DNA of 64,000 nt, taken from Candidatus Peribacteria bacterium (GTDB lineage: Bacteria > Patescibacteria > JAEDAM01 > Absconditabacterales > Absconditicoccaceae). Location: the NCBI GenBank assembly GCA_031280545.1, contig JAITGP010000001.1, positions 1 to 64,000 of the forward strand. The letters are read 5' to 3'. Each line of letters opens with the position of its first letter. Position 1 is the stretch's first letter. The position numbers were made by a program, and so were the translations under genes. The notes under the pieces were generated by a model that saw only the letters and a list, made by a program, of their open reading frames with translations, was not told the DNA's origin and searched no databases. Of this stretch, positions 17,894-30,200 are shown piece after piece.

Positions 17894-19774
17894 ATGAAAA
17901 AATTCTTTGCATATTGCTCAGCTTTCGTGATCTTTTTTTCTCCTGCGATTTCTCCACTTTTTGCACAAAATTTAAATGCAGAGGTTTCTACTGATGCGTT
18001 ATCAACTGCTCTCCAAGGAGTGAATGAATTAAAAAGCTGATTGGATAAAGTGACGCAGGAGCTTTTTGATTTAGATGCGGTTGAGAGGGCAAAAAATGCG
18101 AATTTGGATGAAAAATACAGACAGGCAAGAAATGAAATCGTTAGGGTAATCAATAGTATTAATGTGGCAACGACTACGATTTCTCAGTCTGCTTCTAAAC
18201 TTGTGACTTACCAAAAGCAAATGCAAAATGTAGTGGATGAACTCAATGCTTTGAGAAGTTCTGCTGGTGTAGCGAAACTGTATTTGGCTGAGTACCTCAA
18301 TTTGCTCTATAAAATGCAATTGGAAATTTATGAGGATGCTGATATGCACACGAATGATCTCAGACTTTTGGTAAATTCTGAAAATATTAGTCAGACTTTG
18401 GTGGGAGCGGATATTACTGCTGCGATGACGGCACAGTTGAATGAGCTTTTACAGCAAGCGGATACTGCTGAGACTAATAATGTGATCCTACTTAGTAAGC
18501 TCGGAAAATTGAAGCAACAGGCTCAAACTACCCTCAATAGTTATCGTGAAGAAATCGAAAAATTACAGCAAAAAAAGCAATATTTGCTCAATTTTATTGA
18601 GCTTTACAAAAATGAACAAGTAGCAAGTGCTCAGAGGTTTGATAAAGTGTTTGCCAGTAAAAAGGAAGTCTACCTTTCTATTCAGACTTTTTTGGATGAG
18701 ATTGTAAAAAAGAATTATAAATCTGTGGATGGTATTGCTGATAAAATTGCCAAATTAGCGGAAATGCCTGATGCAAAGAATGAAAACACTATCTCTCCTA
18801 TTGCTCGGCCTGTGTATCCAATTGAGCAAATTTTGCGTTATTATAATGATCCTCAGTTTGAAATTGATAATGGATTTAAACATCAAGCGATCCAGATTCA
18901 GGCTGCTCAAAGATCGCCTGTGTATGCTGCTAGAGATGGAGTGGTATATCATGTGTTTGATAATATGGATAGTATTAGCCGAGTGATGATCGTTCATCAA
19001 AATGGGTTTGTGACTACCTATCAATATCTCAACCAGATTATTGTGAAACCTGGTGATATGGTGAGCAGAGGGCAAATTATTGGATATAGTGGAGGAGAAC
19101 CTGGTACGAGTGGAGCGGGATTTGTTTCAGAAGGAGAAAATCTGACTTTTGGGGTATATCAGCATGGATTAGCGATCGATCCATTGATGGTGTTGGATCT
19201 TAGTGTTGTAACCAATTGGCAATCTGTTTTGCCAGAAGAATATAGACTCAAGTATTTAAATGATAATATGGTGAGACCTATCAATGTCCGTGATCTTACC
19301 TTTGCTGAGGGGAATACGGTAGAGGAAAGAAGTCAGAATTTTTTGAGTGCTTATGCTAAAGGAATCTACAGGGATTTAAATTTTCGAGATAGTGTGGTAG
19401 TAGGTACTAATATTGATAGAGATATGGTAATTTGTGTAGGATTTGCAGAGTCTACGTTGGGAAATTATCTTTCTACGAGTAATAATATTGGAAATGTGGG
19501 GAATAATGATCGTGGAGATAGGATTGCCTATGGATCGCCGTATGATGGTGCGAGATTGATCGCATTGACGTTGAATAATCCGTATTTGGGGCATTATCAT
19601 ACGATTAATCAGCTTTCTAGGTATGGAAATGCAGATGGAAAAATTTATGCTTCTAGTCCGATTAACTGGCAGACTAATGTGTTGAAATGTCTTTCCAAGA
19701 TCAAAGGGTATACGATTCCAGAAGATTTCCCTTTTAGGACAGGTCCTAATCCTGAATTGAGTAAGGGTAATTAA
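17894..19774 (+). CDS. Secreted EnvC/NlpD-like protein: coiled coil, degenerate M23 domain, lysozyme-like C-terminus
   Basis: A 626-aa protein with a signal peptide (MKKFFAYCSAF...PLFAQN). Residues ~50-250 are a long coiled coil, as in EnvC. A LytM/M23-type fold follows (~330-430: VYAARDGVVYHVFDN, VIVHQNGFVTTYQYL, VKPGDMVSRGQIIGYSG). The zinc ligands appear lost (HQAIQIQA where HxxxD is expected; LTFGVY for HLHFE), so it should activate or bind, not cleave. The C-terminal ~150 residues (FAESTLGNYL, NNIGNVGNNDRGDR) resemble a glucosaminidase/transglycosylase fold with a candidate catalytic Glu. One TGA at residue 49. Likely role: cell separation or wall remodelling outside the membrane. Confidence 0.72.
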
Positions 19775-19847
19775 TAATGAAAAAAAGTCTGAAAAAATTT
19801 GCATTATTTTTAATAATGAGTAATATTATATCAGCGTCATAGAGAAA

Positions 19848-20215
19848 AAATTTCTTTGATGCTTCGCCTGGTGGAGTCCCCACCCTCTTGAGGAGTTAAA
19901 TCCCTCAACAGATTCGCGAGTGTTCCTATGACACTTTGATAAGAGTAGGCGGTCATTTATGCAGAGATGATGTGTAGGATGTCATCAATCATCCCCCTCT
20001 AATGAGGTTGGAAGATCAACTGCGGAGGCGTTAAGCCTTTTATTTATCCTTTACGATTATGCTGTTATGTCGTACTGGATCAATGAATACCTTGGGTGTC
20101 CATCCCATTGCCTTGAGCGAAATATGGAACTTCCTTCAGTAAAGGATGTTGGTATTAAGTCCTTTTTGGGACGATTGACGTTGCTTATTTATTAAGTGAC
20201 GTTCTTTTTTATTAT
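19848..20215 (+). ncRNA. Candidate large structured non-coding RNA
   Basis: A 370-nt stretch without a reading frame and with dense nested pairing: GGTGGAGTCCCCACC, TTGAGG/CCTCAA, GATGA-tgtgtagga-TGTCATC-like, and a long-range CCTTTAC/GTAAAGG closing a ~100-nt domain. It ends with a hairpin (ACGT..CTTA / TTAAG..ACGT) and a CTTTTTT tract. G+C is higher than in its surroundings. It lacks the conserved cores of RNase P RNA, tmRNA, SRP RNA and 6S RNA that I could look for. The strand is inferred from the terminator. The identity is unknown. Confidence 0.5.
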
Positions 20216-20259
20216 TTTTTTTGTTTTGCATTCAGGGTTTTTTTGTGTATATTTTTGTT

Positions 20260-21519
20260 ATGTTAGTTATTGGAGATATTCATATCACTTCAAAATATAA
20301 AGATAAAATTCTGACTTCACTCAGGGATTTTATTGCGAGTCAACCCGAAGAAAAAACTCTGATTTTTCTTTGAGATTTTGTGTATCATTTTAGTTATGAT
20401 AGAGGGGCTTTGTTGGCTCTATATGATCTGTTTTTAGAGCTGTATCAACAGGGGAAATCGCTCTATATTTTGGCGGGGAATCATGACCGATTGGGAGGGA
20501 GTTTTGTTTTTGAAGAGGCGAAGAAAGCGTTTGAAACCTTATCTGGATTCTTCGCTAATGCTCAGAATGACATCTATGATAAAATGCACTTCATCACGAG
20601 TCCTACTTTGACGGAGATAGAAGGGGAGCAGATTTGTTTTCTTCCTTATATGTTGGATGTTAATTTGGGGGAGTATTCGGGAATTGAACAGTTGCAAGAT
20701 GATTTTTATCATGAGCAGATTCAGACTGAAAATAAAAATCAAATTTTATCTGCTAAGTTGCATTTATTGGTACAATATTTCAAAAATCATCAGCCTAATC
20801 TGACTTTTATTCATCACTATTACTTTGATGGAGTGGCGTTTCCTGGGCAGAAGTCAAAATTTTCGTTTCGTGATGTGGCTTTAAGTTCGCAGTGGCTGGA
20901 GGATAGAGATCTTCATTTTATTTCTGGACATTTACATCAATCTTTTGCTTATAAAAATTATTTGTGTACGGGAAGTGTGTGGGCTACTTCGCCTTTGGAG
21001 GAAAATCAGTTGAAAGGAGTGTGGAAGCTGAGTGAGGGAAAGCGGAGCTTCTATGAATTTGGGGGTAATTTTTATTTTGCGATGGATTGTTTGGAACAGG
21101 CAAGTTCATTGTTTGATTCGACTTCCAAAGTTTTGGAGGCTGATGATGTGCAAAGACATCACGAGGTGTTGAAAGAGGCATTTAAGAAGAATTTTGGTTG
21201 ATGACAAGAAATTGGGTATCATTTTTTGCCAGCGATTGATCTCAAAAATGTGATATTATCCTTGCGTGTGGATGAGCTCAACTATCAGAAGATGGATACC
21301 TTTGTCGCTCTAGAACTCCAGCATCAGCTTTCTGATGTGAAGTTGAAAAAGCAGCAGACGAATGTTGAGGATTTATTGCAGCAGTTGCAGAGGCCGGATG
21401 CTGTGTCGTTGCAAGGTTTTGGAGGGTGGATTGATTTGCTCAAGGATTTTTTGAAGAGGCAGTATCCAGAGAATTATCAGGAGTATGAGAAGTTGCTTTA
21501 TGAGTTGAAGTTGTTGTAG
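20260..21519 (+). CDS. SbcD/Mre11-like metallophosphoesterase
   Basis: A 419-aa protein. The calcineurin-like phosphoesterase motifs occur in order: GDIHIT (residue ~5), L[G]DFVYH (~38, the Gly is a TGA), AGNHDR (~78), FIHHYYF (~187), SGHLHQS (~226). Two consecutive TGA codons near residue 314 join the catalytic part to a C-terminal helical region (QLQRPDAVSLQGFGGW...). The fold matches Mre11/SbcD nucleases, normally partnered by the SbcC ATPase, which is not in the window. Role in double-strand-break or hairpin processing is inferred from the family. Confidence 0.75.
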
Positions 21520-21541
21520 AAATTTTTTTGTTGATTTTCTC

Positions 21542-21569
21542 TTGCATTTTTATTTTTTTTGAGTATACT
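21542..21569 (+). promoter_or_regulatory. Promoter of a small RNA
   Basis: TTGCAT, 16-bp spacer, TATACT, placed about 6-8 bp before the start of the structured segment below. Confidence 0.6.
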
Positions 21570-21574
21570 GGAGA

Positions 21575-21660
21575 TGAAAGTAAATCCTCATACGTAGGAG
21601 TTACGGAGTAGCTCTGTCTCGATCCCTCACTAGGGTAGCGTGCGTATGGGGTTTTTCTTT
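21575..21660 (+). ncRNA. Candidate small structured RNA with own promoter and terminator
   Basis: About 85 nt. CCTCATACG (21586-21594) pairs perfectly with CGTATGGGG (21643-21651, one G-U) and encloses two local hairpins, GAG...CTC and CCCTcactAGGG, giving a three-way junction. TTTTTCTTTT follows directly, so the closing stem is also the terminator. No reading frame. It matches no RNA family that I recognise. Confidence 0.55.
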
Positions 21661-21889
21661 TATAAAAAGTGTTTAATTTCTTCATTTACTACTATATAGG
21701 GTTAAAGTTCTTGTGCCGCATGGAGTATTCCTCTAGACTTCTTCATATTCTTCTTTGAGAGTCCTCCGATGGTCTTTTTAACAATTTTCTCCAATTGTTG
21801 TTTATTATTGGTGCAAAGAAACGTAATCACAAAATACTGAATTTATTCTGTGGCTATTTGCAAGAGAATATTATTATTTTTGACAGATA

Positions 21890-21921
21890 TAAAAATCTCT
21901 TGCCTGTAGGCGAGAGATTTT
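21890..21921 (-). terminator. Terminator of the prepilin gene
   Basis: AAATCTCTtGCC / GGCgAGAGATTT stem with a 4-nt loop; on the minus strand it is followed by TTTTTATA, 21 bp after the prepilin stop. The upstream part of this gap (21661-21889) shows nothing else I can support. Confidence 0.75.
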
Positions 21922-21941
21922 CTGAAAGTGATTTTGTTTTC

Positions 21942-22577
21942 TTAGTAGGTTACGATGTAGAAGAGTTGGTCTGGTGTAACATATGTACATGCTTGATCAT
22001 TACCAGTACCTGTTTTAATAGTACTTCCTAATGTTATTGTTTTACAAGGATAGATATTTACCATATCTGTTGTACTAGAAATACATCCATTATTGGTTGC
22101 GATAGTGGTAGTATTACAAGTTGTTGTTCACGACATTACTCGGTTTGATTTTCCTGGAGTTTCTGTTTTTGCTATCAAAACGAATCCAGCTTTTTTTACA
22201 GAGTTTTTAGTTAGCACTATATACCCAAATCCTCATCCGGTTATGCTTATTTGAAGTCCAGAAAAGTCATTTTCTAGGTTTGGATCATTAGGAAGACTTG
22301 ACATTATGCTACTGGTTACTAATGATTTTAAATTGTTAGTGTTGAGTGCTACGGTTGGACTGTCAGTACCTGTAGAGTTGGGCCATTTACCATTTAAAGA
22401 CTGGTATGCTACGATAGCTGATTGAAGCTGAGAAAGTCCTGTCTGTCTAGCAGTATCTCTCGCCATTCCTTGAGCTCCCTGAAGTCTAGGTAAAAGTGCT
22501 GCAATCAAGATACCGATGATCACGATTACGATAAGCATTTCCACGAGCGTAAATGCCTTGAAAGTTGTTTTTTTCAT
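21942..22577 (-). CDS. Type IV prepilin-like protein
   Basis: A 211-aa protein. N-terminus: short basic leader, FTLVEMLIVIVIIGILIAALLP, with the prepilin peptidase/N-methylation site (A|FTLVE, Glu5) and the hydrophobic helix of type IV pilins and pseudopilins. The C-terminal half runs through two TGA codons (Gly, after SIT-G and in VMS[G]TTT) and carries Cys residues (CNTTTIATNNGC, PCKT, QACTY) likely to form the pilin disulfide loop. The gene lies next to dprA on the same strand, consistent with a DNA-uptake pilus. Without recoding it would be mis-called as 114 aa. Confidence 0.9.
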
Positions 22578-22678
22578 GGTTTTGTATAGAAATATAAAAA
22601 ACTAAAGATACTTAGCATATATGATTCTGTGAGTTTTTTGCAAGTCTTAAATGAAATTTCACCTTGACAAAGAAATAT

Positions 22679-23722
22679 TTATTTTATTGCATAGTATCCA
22701 GGGCTGGATTGTTTGATGATCCCCTTCATTTCGAGTAAGGTGAGCTGAGAAAGTATTTCTCCAAATTCTTTTCTGACTTTTGTGCTTCGGAGAGAGAGTT
22801 CTTGGTTGGGGAATTGTTTTATTCGTTGGAGGACTTGTTGCTCGGTGGGGGAGAGATTTTTCTCTATAAAACGCTCTTCTGCAATTTGTGGATTGTGTGA
22901 TGACCCATCTTTTTTTTTGAAATGTTGTAAAATCTGATCGAAATTATTCAGCATTTTTACTTTTCCTGTACTGAGCAGAGCATTACTTCCTTTCCCATTA
23001 GGGCTAAAAAGCTGATTGGGAACCACGAAAATCTCTTTATTCATCTGGAGAGCGAAATCCGCAGTGATTAGACTACCCGATCCTTCTCTAGCTTCGGGGA
23101 GAAAAAGGAGATCACTGAGTCCAGCGATGAGTCTATTTCTCTGCGGAAAACTTCGTGTAGTGGGCACAAAATCGAGCTTAAACTCTGAAATGACAAGCCC
23201 TCCATTTTCGACGATGCTGTGAATCAGGTTTCTTTTGTAGCTCTTCAAATAGTGTCTGAGTCCTCCTCCGAGGATTGCGATGGTAGGAAACTGATATTGG
23301 AGGGAGAGTTGGTGGCATTTGTGGTCTACTCCATTTGCTAGTCCTGAAACGGTGACGATATCAGCATTTTTTGTTTGCTGAAAAAAGGCTTCCATGATTT
23401 GGTCGGCGTAGGGAGACATTTCTCTGGGACCAACGATTCCTAGAATTTTTCTTTGGAGTAAGGAGAGGTTGCCCATGGCGTAGAAAAGATAAGGAGAAGA
23501 TTTTGTTTGGGAAAATTTCTCAGGGTAATTGGGCATCTCTGCAGTAATTCCTGTGATGTGGTGGTTTTCCATCCGCTCTGTGAGCTGTGCAATGGCTGTT
23601 GGGGTTGGCGTTTTTTCTGGATCAGATTTTGTTTCTTTTTTTAATTGGCTGAGGGGTAGTTTTTCATCTAGGGAATAGAGGAGTGTTTTGTAGTGTATGT
23701 CTTTATTCATTTTTATTGTCAA
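22679..23722 (-). CDS. dprA: DNA-processing protein A
   Basis: A 347-aa protein that binds incoming single-stranded DNA and loads RecA during natural transformation. Rossmann-like core: LGIVGPREMS, VSGLANGVDHKCH, AILGGGLRHYL, SEF, FPQRNRLIAGLSD, REGSGSLITADFALQ. A C-terminal winged-helix segment (EILSQLTLLEMKGIIKQ) is present. Length is normal; no TGA. A prepilin gene follows 100 bp downstream on the same strand. Confidence 0.94.
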   Translation of the reverse strand: MTIKMNKDIHYKTLLYSLDEKLPLSQLKKETKSDPEKTPTPTAIAQLTERMENHHITGITAEMPNYPEKFSQTKSSPYLFYAMGNLSLLQRKILGIVGPREMSPYADQIMEAFFQQTKNADIVTVSGLANGVDHKCHQLSLQYQFPTIAILGGGLRHYLKSYKRNLIHSIVENGGLVISEFKLDFVPTTRSFPQRNRLIAGLSDLLFLPEAREGSGSLITADFALQMNKEIFVVPNQLFSPNGKGSNALLSTGKVKMLNNFDQILQHFKKKDGSSHNPQIAEERFIEKNLSPTEQQVLQRIKQFPNQELSLRSTKVRKEFGEILSQLTLLEMKGIIKQSSPGYYAIK

Positions 23723-23929
23723 AATAAAACTGATTATTTGATAGGGTTTTATTTTGAAAAATCAAGAGAATTTTGACGAACTGATGCTTATTATGTATTA
23801 ATTATTGTATATTGGTGGTGAAAATGGGGTCTTTTTTGAAGGAGTTTGTTGATTTCTTTGCAAATTTTAGGGTTGGGGGATATAATTACCATATTCTGAA
23901 AAAGAATTTTTAGTTTATTGTATATTGGT

Positions 23930-24265
23930 ATGAACCTGCCTATTGACATTACTATATCAGAGATGCAAATCCTTCTTCATCAACTTTGAGCAGAATATTT
24001 GCCAGGAGAAGACCTTTCTTTTGTAGATCAATTAGATGAAGGAGGATTGAGATTGTTCTTTGATTTTATTGGAGAAAAAGATGAGGGAAAGAGGGAGAAA
24101 ATGCGAGCAGTGTTAGAACAAACTCTTGTAGAAACTCGTACTGAAAAAAAGATTCTGGCTCAAGCATTTATTCAAAAGGCTAATAAGCTGATCTTAGGGT
24201 ATCGTGAATCCTTAAAACAGCAAGAAGATAACATAGACTTAGAGCAATTAGAATCAAATTTTTAA
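23930..24265 (+). CDS. Small acidic/helical protein opening the giant-protein operon
   Basis: A 111-aa protein (MNLPIDITISEMQILLHQL[G]AEYLPGEDLS...) with one TGA. Mostly predicted helix with charged heptads; no known domain recognised. A TATATTGGT-type sequence and T-rich tract precede the ATG. It ends 19 bp before the 2276-aa gene and so is probably co-transcribed with it. Its size, charge and position would suit a chaperone or secretion adaptor for the giant protein, but that is inference from position only. Confidence 0.6.
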
Positions 24266-24284
24266 TTTTTTCTTCGTAGATAGT

Positions 24285-27200
24285 ATGGCGGACATTTATA
24301 AAAATAAAGATGCAGATCTTATCAATAAAGATCTCTCTGAACAGTTTAAAAAAGATGATAAGATGTGATATAGAGATGATCAGGAAATTTATGGTTCTGC
24401 AAAAAAAGTGATAGAGGGGTATATTACAGAAATAAAATCTTCTAAGTCAGAAAATTTTGGTCCTCATGCATTGAGACCCTTTACAGACTTACAAAAAGCT
24501 TTTGATGTAGAGTGGACCAGAATCTCAAAATTATCTGGTTGGGCAAGCTTGAAACTTTGTACGGACAATAAAAATTTAATTAATATGTTGGCAAATCAAA
24601 TTGATGATGCAGAAAAAATTATCTTGGAAAGCCTGGCCCTCAATAGAGCTACCTATGCAACTCAAGATATAGAGCATAATAAAAAAGCAGGATCAGAATT
24701 TTTTAAAACTTCTCCCAAAGGGGAAATTCTGTTGACTGCTGCGGTTAATAAGCCGACAATTCAGGAAGTGCTTTGAAAGCTCTTTAAAAATGATACTACT
24801 AGAAAGTATCTTATTGATTATTCAGCATGTAGTAATGCTACCATAAAAGCTAATATGCAAGCTAAACTAGGGACTACTACCTGTTGGATTTCTTATGATA
24901 ATGCTAAGGGGACGTATTTGCTGAAAGACTCTAATGGGAATCCCTTGTCAAGTAGGGCTTTGATTTGGGAGGGAGTAAAACTGATTCCCGAGGGAGTGGT
25001 GAGTGTGCAGGCAAAGCAAAAAATGGATGAACAACTTAGCGAAAGAACCGATAAACTGCTCAATAAAAAAATTACTGCTACCGAAATACAAGAGCTTAAA
25101 ACTCAAGTTCCAGCTAGTCTTCGCTCTAAACTTAATTCTCGTGGCATACTACCAGATTTTCTTACTAAAGTAGATAAAAGAGTCGGAGAAATGATTATTC
25201 GAGCTAAACAAAATGGGTATGAATTGCGTCATGATGCAGTTAGTAAACTGAATTTTTCTGGTGGTTTGATGGAAGTACATTTTATGTACAATAATATCCA
25301 TACGGGTGAAAGTGCAAAAAAAGATAAAAAAGTCTGGGAAAATGATAAAGAATTAGGACATGACTTGTATAGCCTGTTAGATAGTAATGAGTGAGAGCTG
25401 AAAACGTATCTAGAGACAAGATTTCATGCTCTATGGGATAATTATGATCATTTAACCAAGAGGAGTGATCTTTTGGGTGGTCTGTCTGATACAAAAGATC
25501 TTACTGCTGAGGAGCAGGAGATTCTGTCCCAAAAAAAGGAAAGTACTGTGTATTCTCTCACCCTGTTTCAACAAATGCTTAAAAATATGAGAGAAAAAGA
25601 AGGTACGACTTGGGATGATGATGAGAAAGAATTTAATGAAATGCTTAAATTTGTGCGTGATGCTCTTAGTTCATTGGAGAGACATACTCCAAATGCAGAG
25701 GAATTGGAAAAAAATATTATTTCTCCACTTAAGACGAAATGGAGAAAATTTCAATCAGAAAATATTTCGACTGGGAACCGTGGATCTGATCAGATTTTTT
25801 CTGAAATTTTCTCTCATGATAAAAATACGATTATTAAAGGAATGAGAAAACTCTGACAAGGGACTACTGTTTTCGGGAATACACATACAAAATTTTTAGC
25901 GGAAGAAATTGCTCAAAATAGCACTGATTTGGAAATTAAAAATACGGATCTTAATAGATATTTTCAAAATCTGACTACAAAATTGGATATTACGGATACT
26001 GATAATGAGAATACAATTACTCAGAAAAAAAAGTTGATAGATGGTTTGTATTTGAACACGAGTGGTGGAGAAATTCTCAATTATTTGATTGAAAAAGGAT
26101 TAGTTCCCACCAATTGGAAAGGAAATGAAGATGTGACAAAGGAATGTGTTAAAATTAAAGATAAACTTGATCAAAAGCAACTTCAGATGAAACAGCAAAA
26201 GGATATATATATGCATATAGATTCTCATGTACATACTCAAATCAGTGAGCAGAAACTGAGGTTGGAACAAAAGACGGATAAAACAGAAAAAGAATTGCAA
26301 GAATTACAAGCTTATACCTATTTGGTGGAGCATCCTAGTGAGTCTACAGAAATGTTTGAAATGGTAAAAGAAAATTTATTGGCTAATTTAGACCCAAAAG
26401 AGACAAAGTATAGAGGTATTGGTAGTTTGGTTCGTGCAAATTTACTTGGGTCTTTTGTAGACAAAGGAAATGGAGTGAAAGGGACTAATGCTGATATTTT
26501 GGAGGATATGTATGGAGTAGGATGGTTCAATTTAAGTGATGAAAATTCAGCAGAGCTCGGACCGATGATTGTGGAAATTATTATAACGGTTGTGGTGACT
26601 GTGGTATTGTCTCTCTGTACTTTTGGTGCATGATGAGCTGCATTTCTTGCTACTAGAGCCTTGGCACATGCTGGAGTAAAAACTGCGATGAAAATAGCAG
26701 CCAAACAAGCAGCAAAACAATTACTGAAACAATGAGCGAAACAGATGGCAAAACAGTGAGTGAAACAGGCAATAAAATGATCTTTGAAAAACCTGACTCA
26801 AACTTTGACAGAGCAATGACTCAAACAATGAATAAAAGAAGTTGGAAAACAAGCCGTGAAGAAAACGGTACTTAAGGGATCTAAATTACTCCTTCGAGAG
26901 GCTCCTATGTTTAATGCGTTAAATGGTGTGGCTCATAATGTTTTAGCAGGGAAAGAAGCTTTTGATGGAATGGAAGTAAATAATGCTAATCCTTTTAGTC
27001 AAGAAAATCTTCAAACGGCTGCTTTTTTGATGGTATTGCATGCTTTTAATGCTCCTGGTAGTGTCTTGAGAGCTGGAAAGCCTCTTGAGTTTAGTTTAAA
27101 AAATTCTGTGAAATGGGGACTTGCAAAATGATTGCCTCTTTCTGCTGAATTTGGGGCGATGTTGGGAGCTGAACAAGCTATGAATCTGACTTTTGGTAGT

Positions 27201-30200
27201 CCTCTATTGGATGAAAGTTGAAATCCTGTCATAGATGAGAATGGAGAAATGGTTATGGAGAGAGGATTTCATATGCCAACGGCTATGGAGGCAAGTCAGA
27301 TTTTAGGGATGGTGTTGGCATTTAAAATACCTATGGTGAATAAGATGCTTACTAAATGGAGTGATCATTGATTTGAGCGAATAGATACTAAAACTGGAGA
27401 AAGAGGAGTCATAGAGATAGAATCTCAACTCAAGTCTCAAGAAAGGAAAGTGAAAGTGCAGAGAGAAAAGGTGGCAGAAAAACAACAAGCTAGAGATCTT
27501 ACTAATCATCAAATTACGGATATTAAAAGAGCTCAAGAGGCTGTTTCTCAAAAAATGCCGGAATCTGTGGAAAGTAAGGCAAAAGATATTGCTAAAAACA
27601 GAGAGAGTTATTATGAAAGCTTTGCAAAAGATTCTCATTCAGACTTATATGAGAGGTATCAGCAATATTTGACGGAAAATCCCATAAATAAGGCTAATGC
27701 ACTTAAAACTCTGGATACTGAGTTTGCAGAGAGATTGATTTTGGATAATCCAGCTAGTCAAAGGATTACATATGGTGTTGATAAGGCAAGGGCTGAACTT
27801 TCTTTCCAAAAATTACAAGAACTTTCCAAGTATAAAAAGAATCTAGAATTGACTCAAACTTCAACGGGTGAACGAGTGATTTCCTATGTGGAAGGTATTG
27901 GGAAATTGAAACCTTTAGAGTCTAGAGTGAAAGTACAGGAGAGAGAGTTAAATGATTTAGACACTGAGCTAAATCGTAGAGTAAAGGAACAAGAGGGGTT
28001 GCAGTTTGAAAAAAAGGAAGTGATAAATGAATTTATTCGTGAGAATGAATCTCTATCAAAGTCTGATTTTGAGGAACTTTTTGGTAAGGACCCTACAACT
28101 ACTGTGATAAAACAATGAGAACTCTGATTGTGTTATGAATATACTGCTAATACGCTACTGAAAAATACAGATTTTTTTGAAGCATTTATTAGAACTTCAA
28201 TGAAAAAAATTGATGCTAATCACTTTAGTATGGAAATGCCATTAGCAGATGGGAAAACTTATACTATTAAAATCTCTAAAGCTGAATTAGAAGCATCGCA
28301 TACTTTGCCTGACGGAAGAAAAATCCCTGCGGTTTCTGATACTCAGCTTTGATTCCAAATTATGGAGATGGCTTTTATTAAACATTCTGTTTTAATGACT
28401 AGAGATGTTAGTCATAAATGACCTATTAAAGATTGAAGTCCTGAATCTGAGTTGATTAAAACAGTAATAGATGAATTTGCTAAAACAGGTGATTTTAGGA
28501 TTACTGGTGATATGTTGATAATGTTGGAGGGCTGAACTTCTACTTTGGCGTTATTAGATATGTTAGGATCCTATTCTACTTTTGATATAAAACCTTTAAA
28601 TAGCCGTGAAATCTTAAAGCTTCCTGCCGATAGTATGATTTCTGTACATAGTGACATTTCAAAATTAGAAAGTAGAGGAATAGAGGTACTGAAAACGGAA
28701 TCAGGAGAACCTTATTATCTTATTGATGGAATTTTATTACAACCAGGACATGCTTATGCTCTAACTAAAAGATGAGCAGATTTCTATGAGGTCCTTAATC
28801 CTCATGATACTTCTAAACCAATTCGTATGACTCATGAACAATTTGAAAAAGCATTTACGGAGTATGATGTGTATAGACCGGATTTAGCAAAAATTTTGAG
28901 CAAAAAAGTGAGCCATGAAATCACTGATAAGGGGAAGACGATCAAAAAGGAAAATAAAGATATAGGAAAGAAGAAGTACGATTCAGCTAGAGAAAGTAAT
29001 GAAAATCCTGAACTAGAAATCAAAATTCCAAAAAGAAATCCAAATGGACTCCATGAAGCAAATACTTCCAAACAATCTATTGAAAAGGTGAAGAGAAGCT
29101 CTGACGTGGTAGCGATTGGAGATTTGCATGGAGAAATGATAGCTTTGGAAGGAAACTTGAAAAGTGCAAAATTGATTGATGAAAATGGGAATTGGATAGG
29201 GGGTAATAAAAAAGTAGTCTTTCAGTGAGATATTATTGCAGATAGATGAACTGAGGGTTTAGAGATACTATTGAAAATTCATGAACTTAGAAAACAGGTA
29301 CAAAAATATGGAGGAGATATTGAAGTGATTGTAGGTAATCATGATGATTTTATGATTTCATTTTTAACTGGAAGAAATGGTGTTCATTGAAAAGGTATAG
29401 AAATGACAGGAGATGGTATGGGGCGACAATGAAAGTGAATGTTAGAATTGTATGACTTCATTGATGTTTCTGGTAATTTTCCAGATGCAATAGTAGTTTT
29501 TGATGCAATTTTGAGGAATGAGCCAAGAGAATGGGGATTGAGAAATACAAAAAATATTGCAGAATGGAAAAATAAATTATTAGATTCTTCTATTTCTTCT
29601 TCAGAAAGACAAAAATATATCAATACAGCAAAACAACTCTATGCACGACATATGTTAAAATCTAATCCATGAAAAGTATTGTCGAATATGAGCACTTCTG
29701 TAGAATGAAAAATAATTTTAGAAGAGATTTGTAATATGAAAGTGGTTTCTCAAATAAATGATGCTTTAATTCTTCATACAAACCCTACTGATGGAATTCT
29801 AAGATTTTTAATAGAAGGATGAGGTTCCTTGCAACAGAGAATTGGACTTATCAATAGTAAATATCAGTGATACCTAAAACAGATGTTAATAGAGTGAAAA
29901 ACACTTACAACACAAGAAATGAAGGAATTTAATGGAATTTCAGATTTATTTTTAGATACAGGGAATAGTAGAAATCCTATAGATCGTTGAGGAACACTAG
30001 AAAAAAATGGTATGTCTACTAATGAATCTTTATATACTCAACTCAATAAGCAAGGAATCAATTATATTACTCATGGACATGATGGAGGAGATGGATTTTC
30101 TCAAAAATATGGTGGAGTGGAAATTATTGATAATGATTATAGCTATGGAAAAAGAGGAAATGTATCCGGTAAAAATGCTGTCTCTGTTATCGGTAAAAAA

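Noticed and set aside
19848..20215. RNase P RNA, tmRNA or SRP RNA
   Set aside because: I looked for the GAAAGTCC/ACAGAA core of RNase P, the tRNA-like ends and tag frame of tmRNA, and the GGAAG apical loop of SRP RNA on both strands; none is present.
21795..22031. A possible 78-aa plus-strand gene opposite the prepilin 3' end
   Set aside because: It runs through the prepilin terminator and 90 bp of the prepilin coding sequence, has no start signal and no family likeness.
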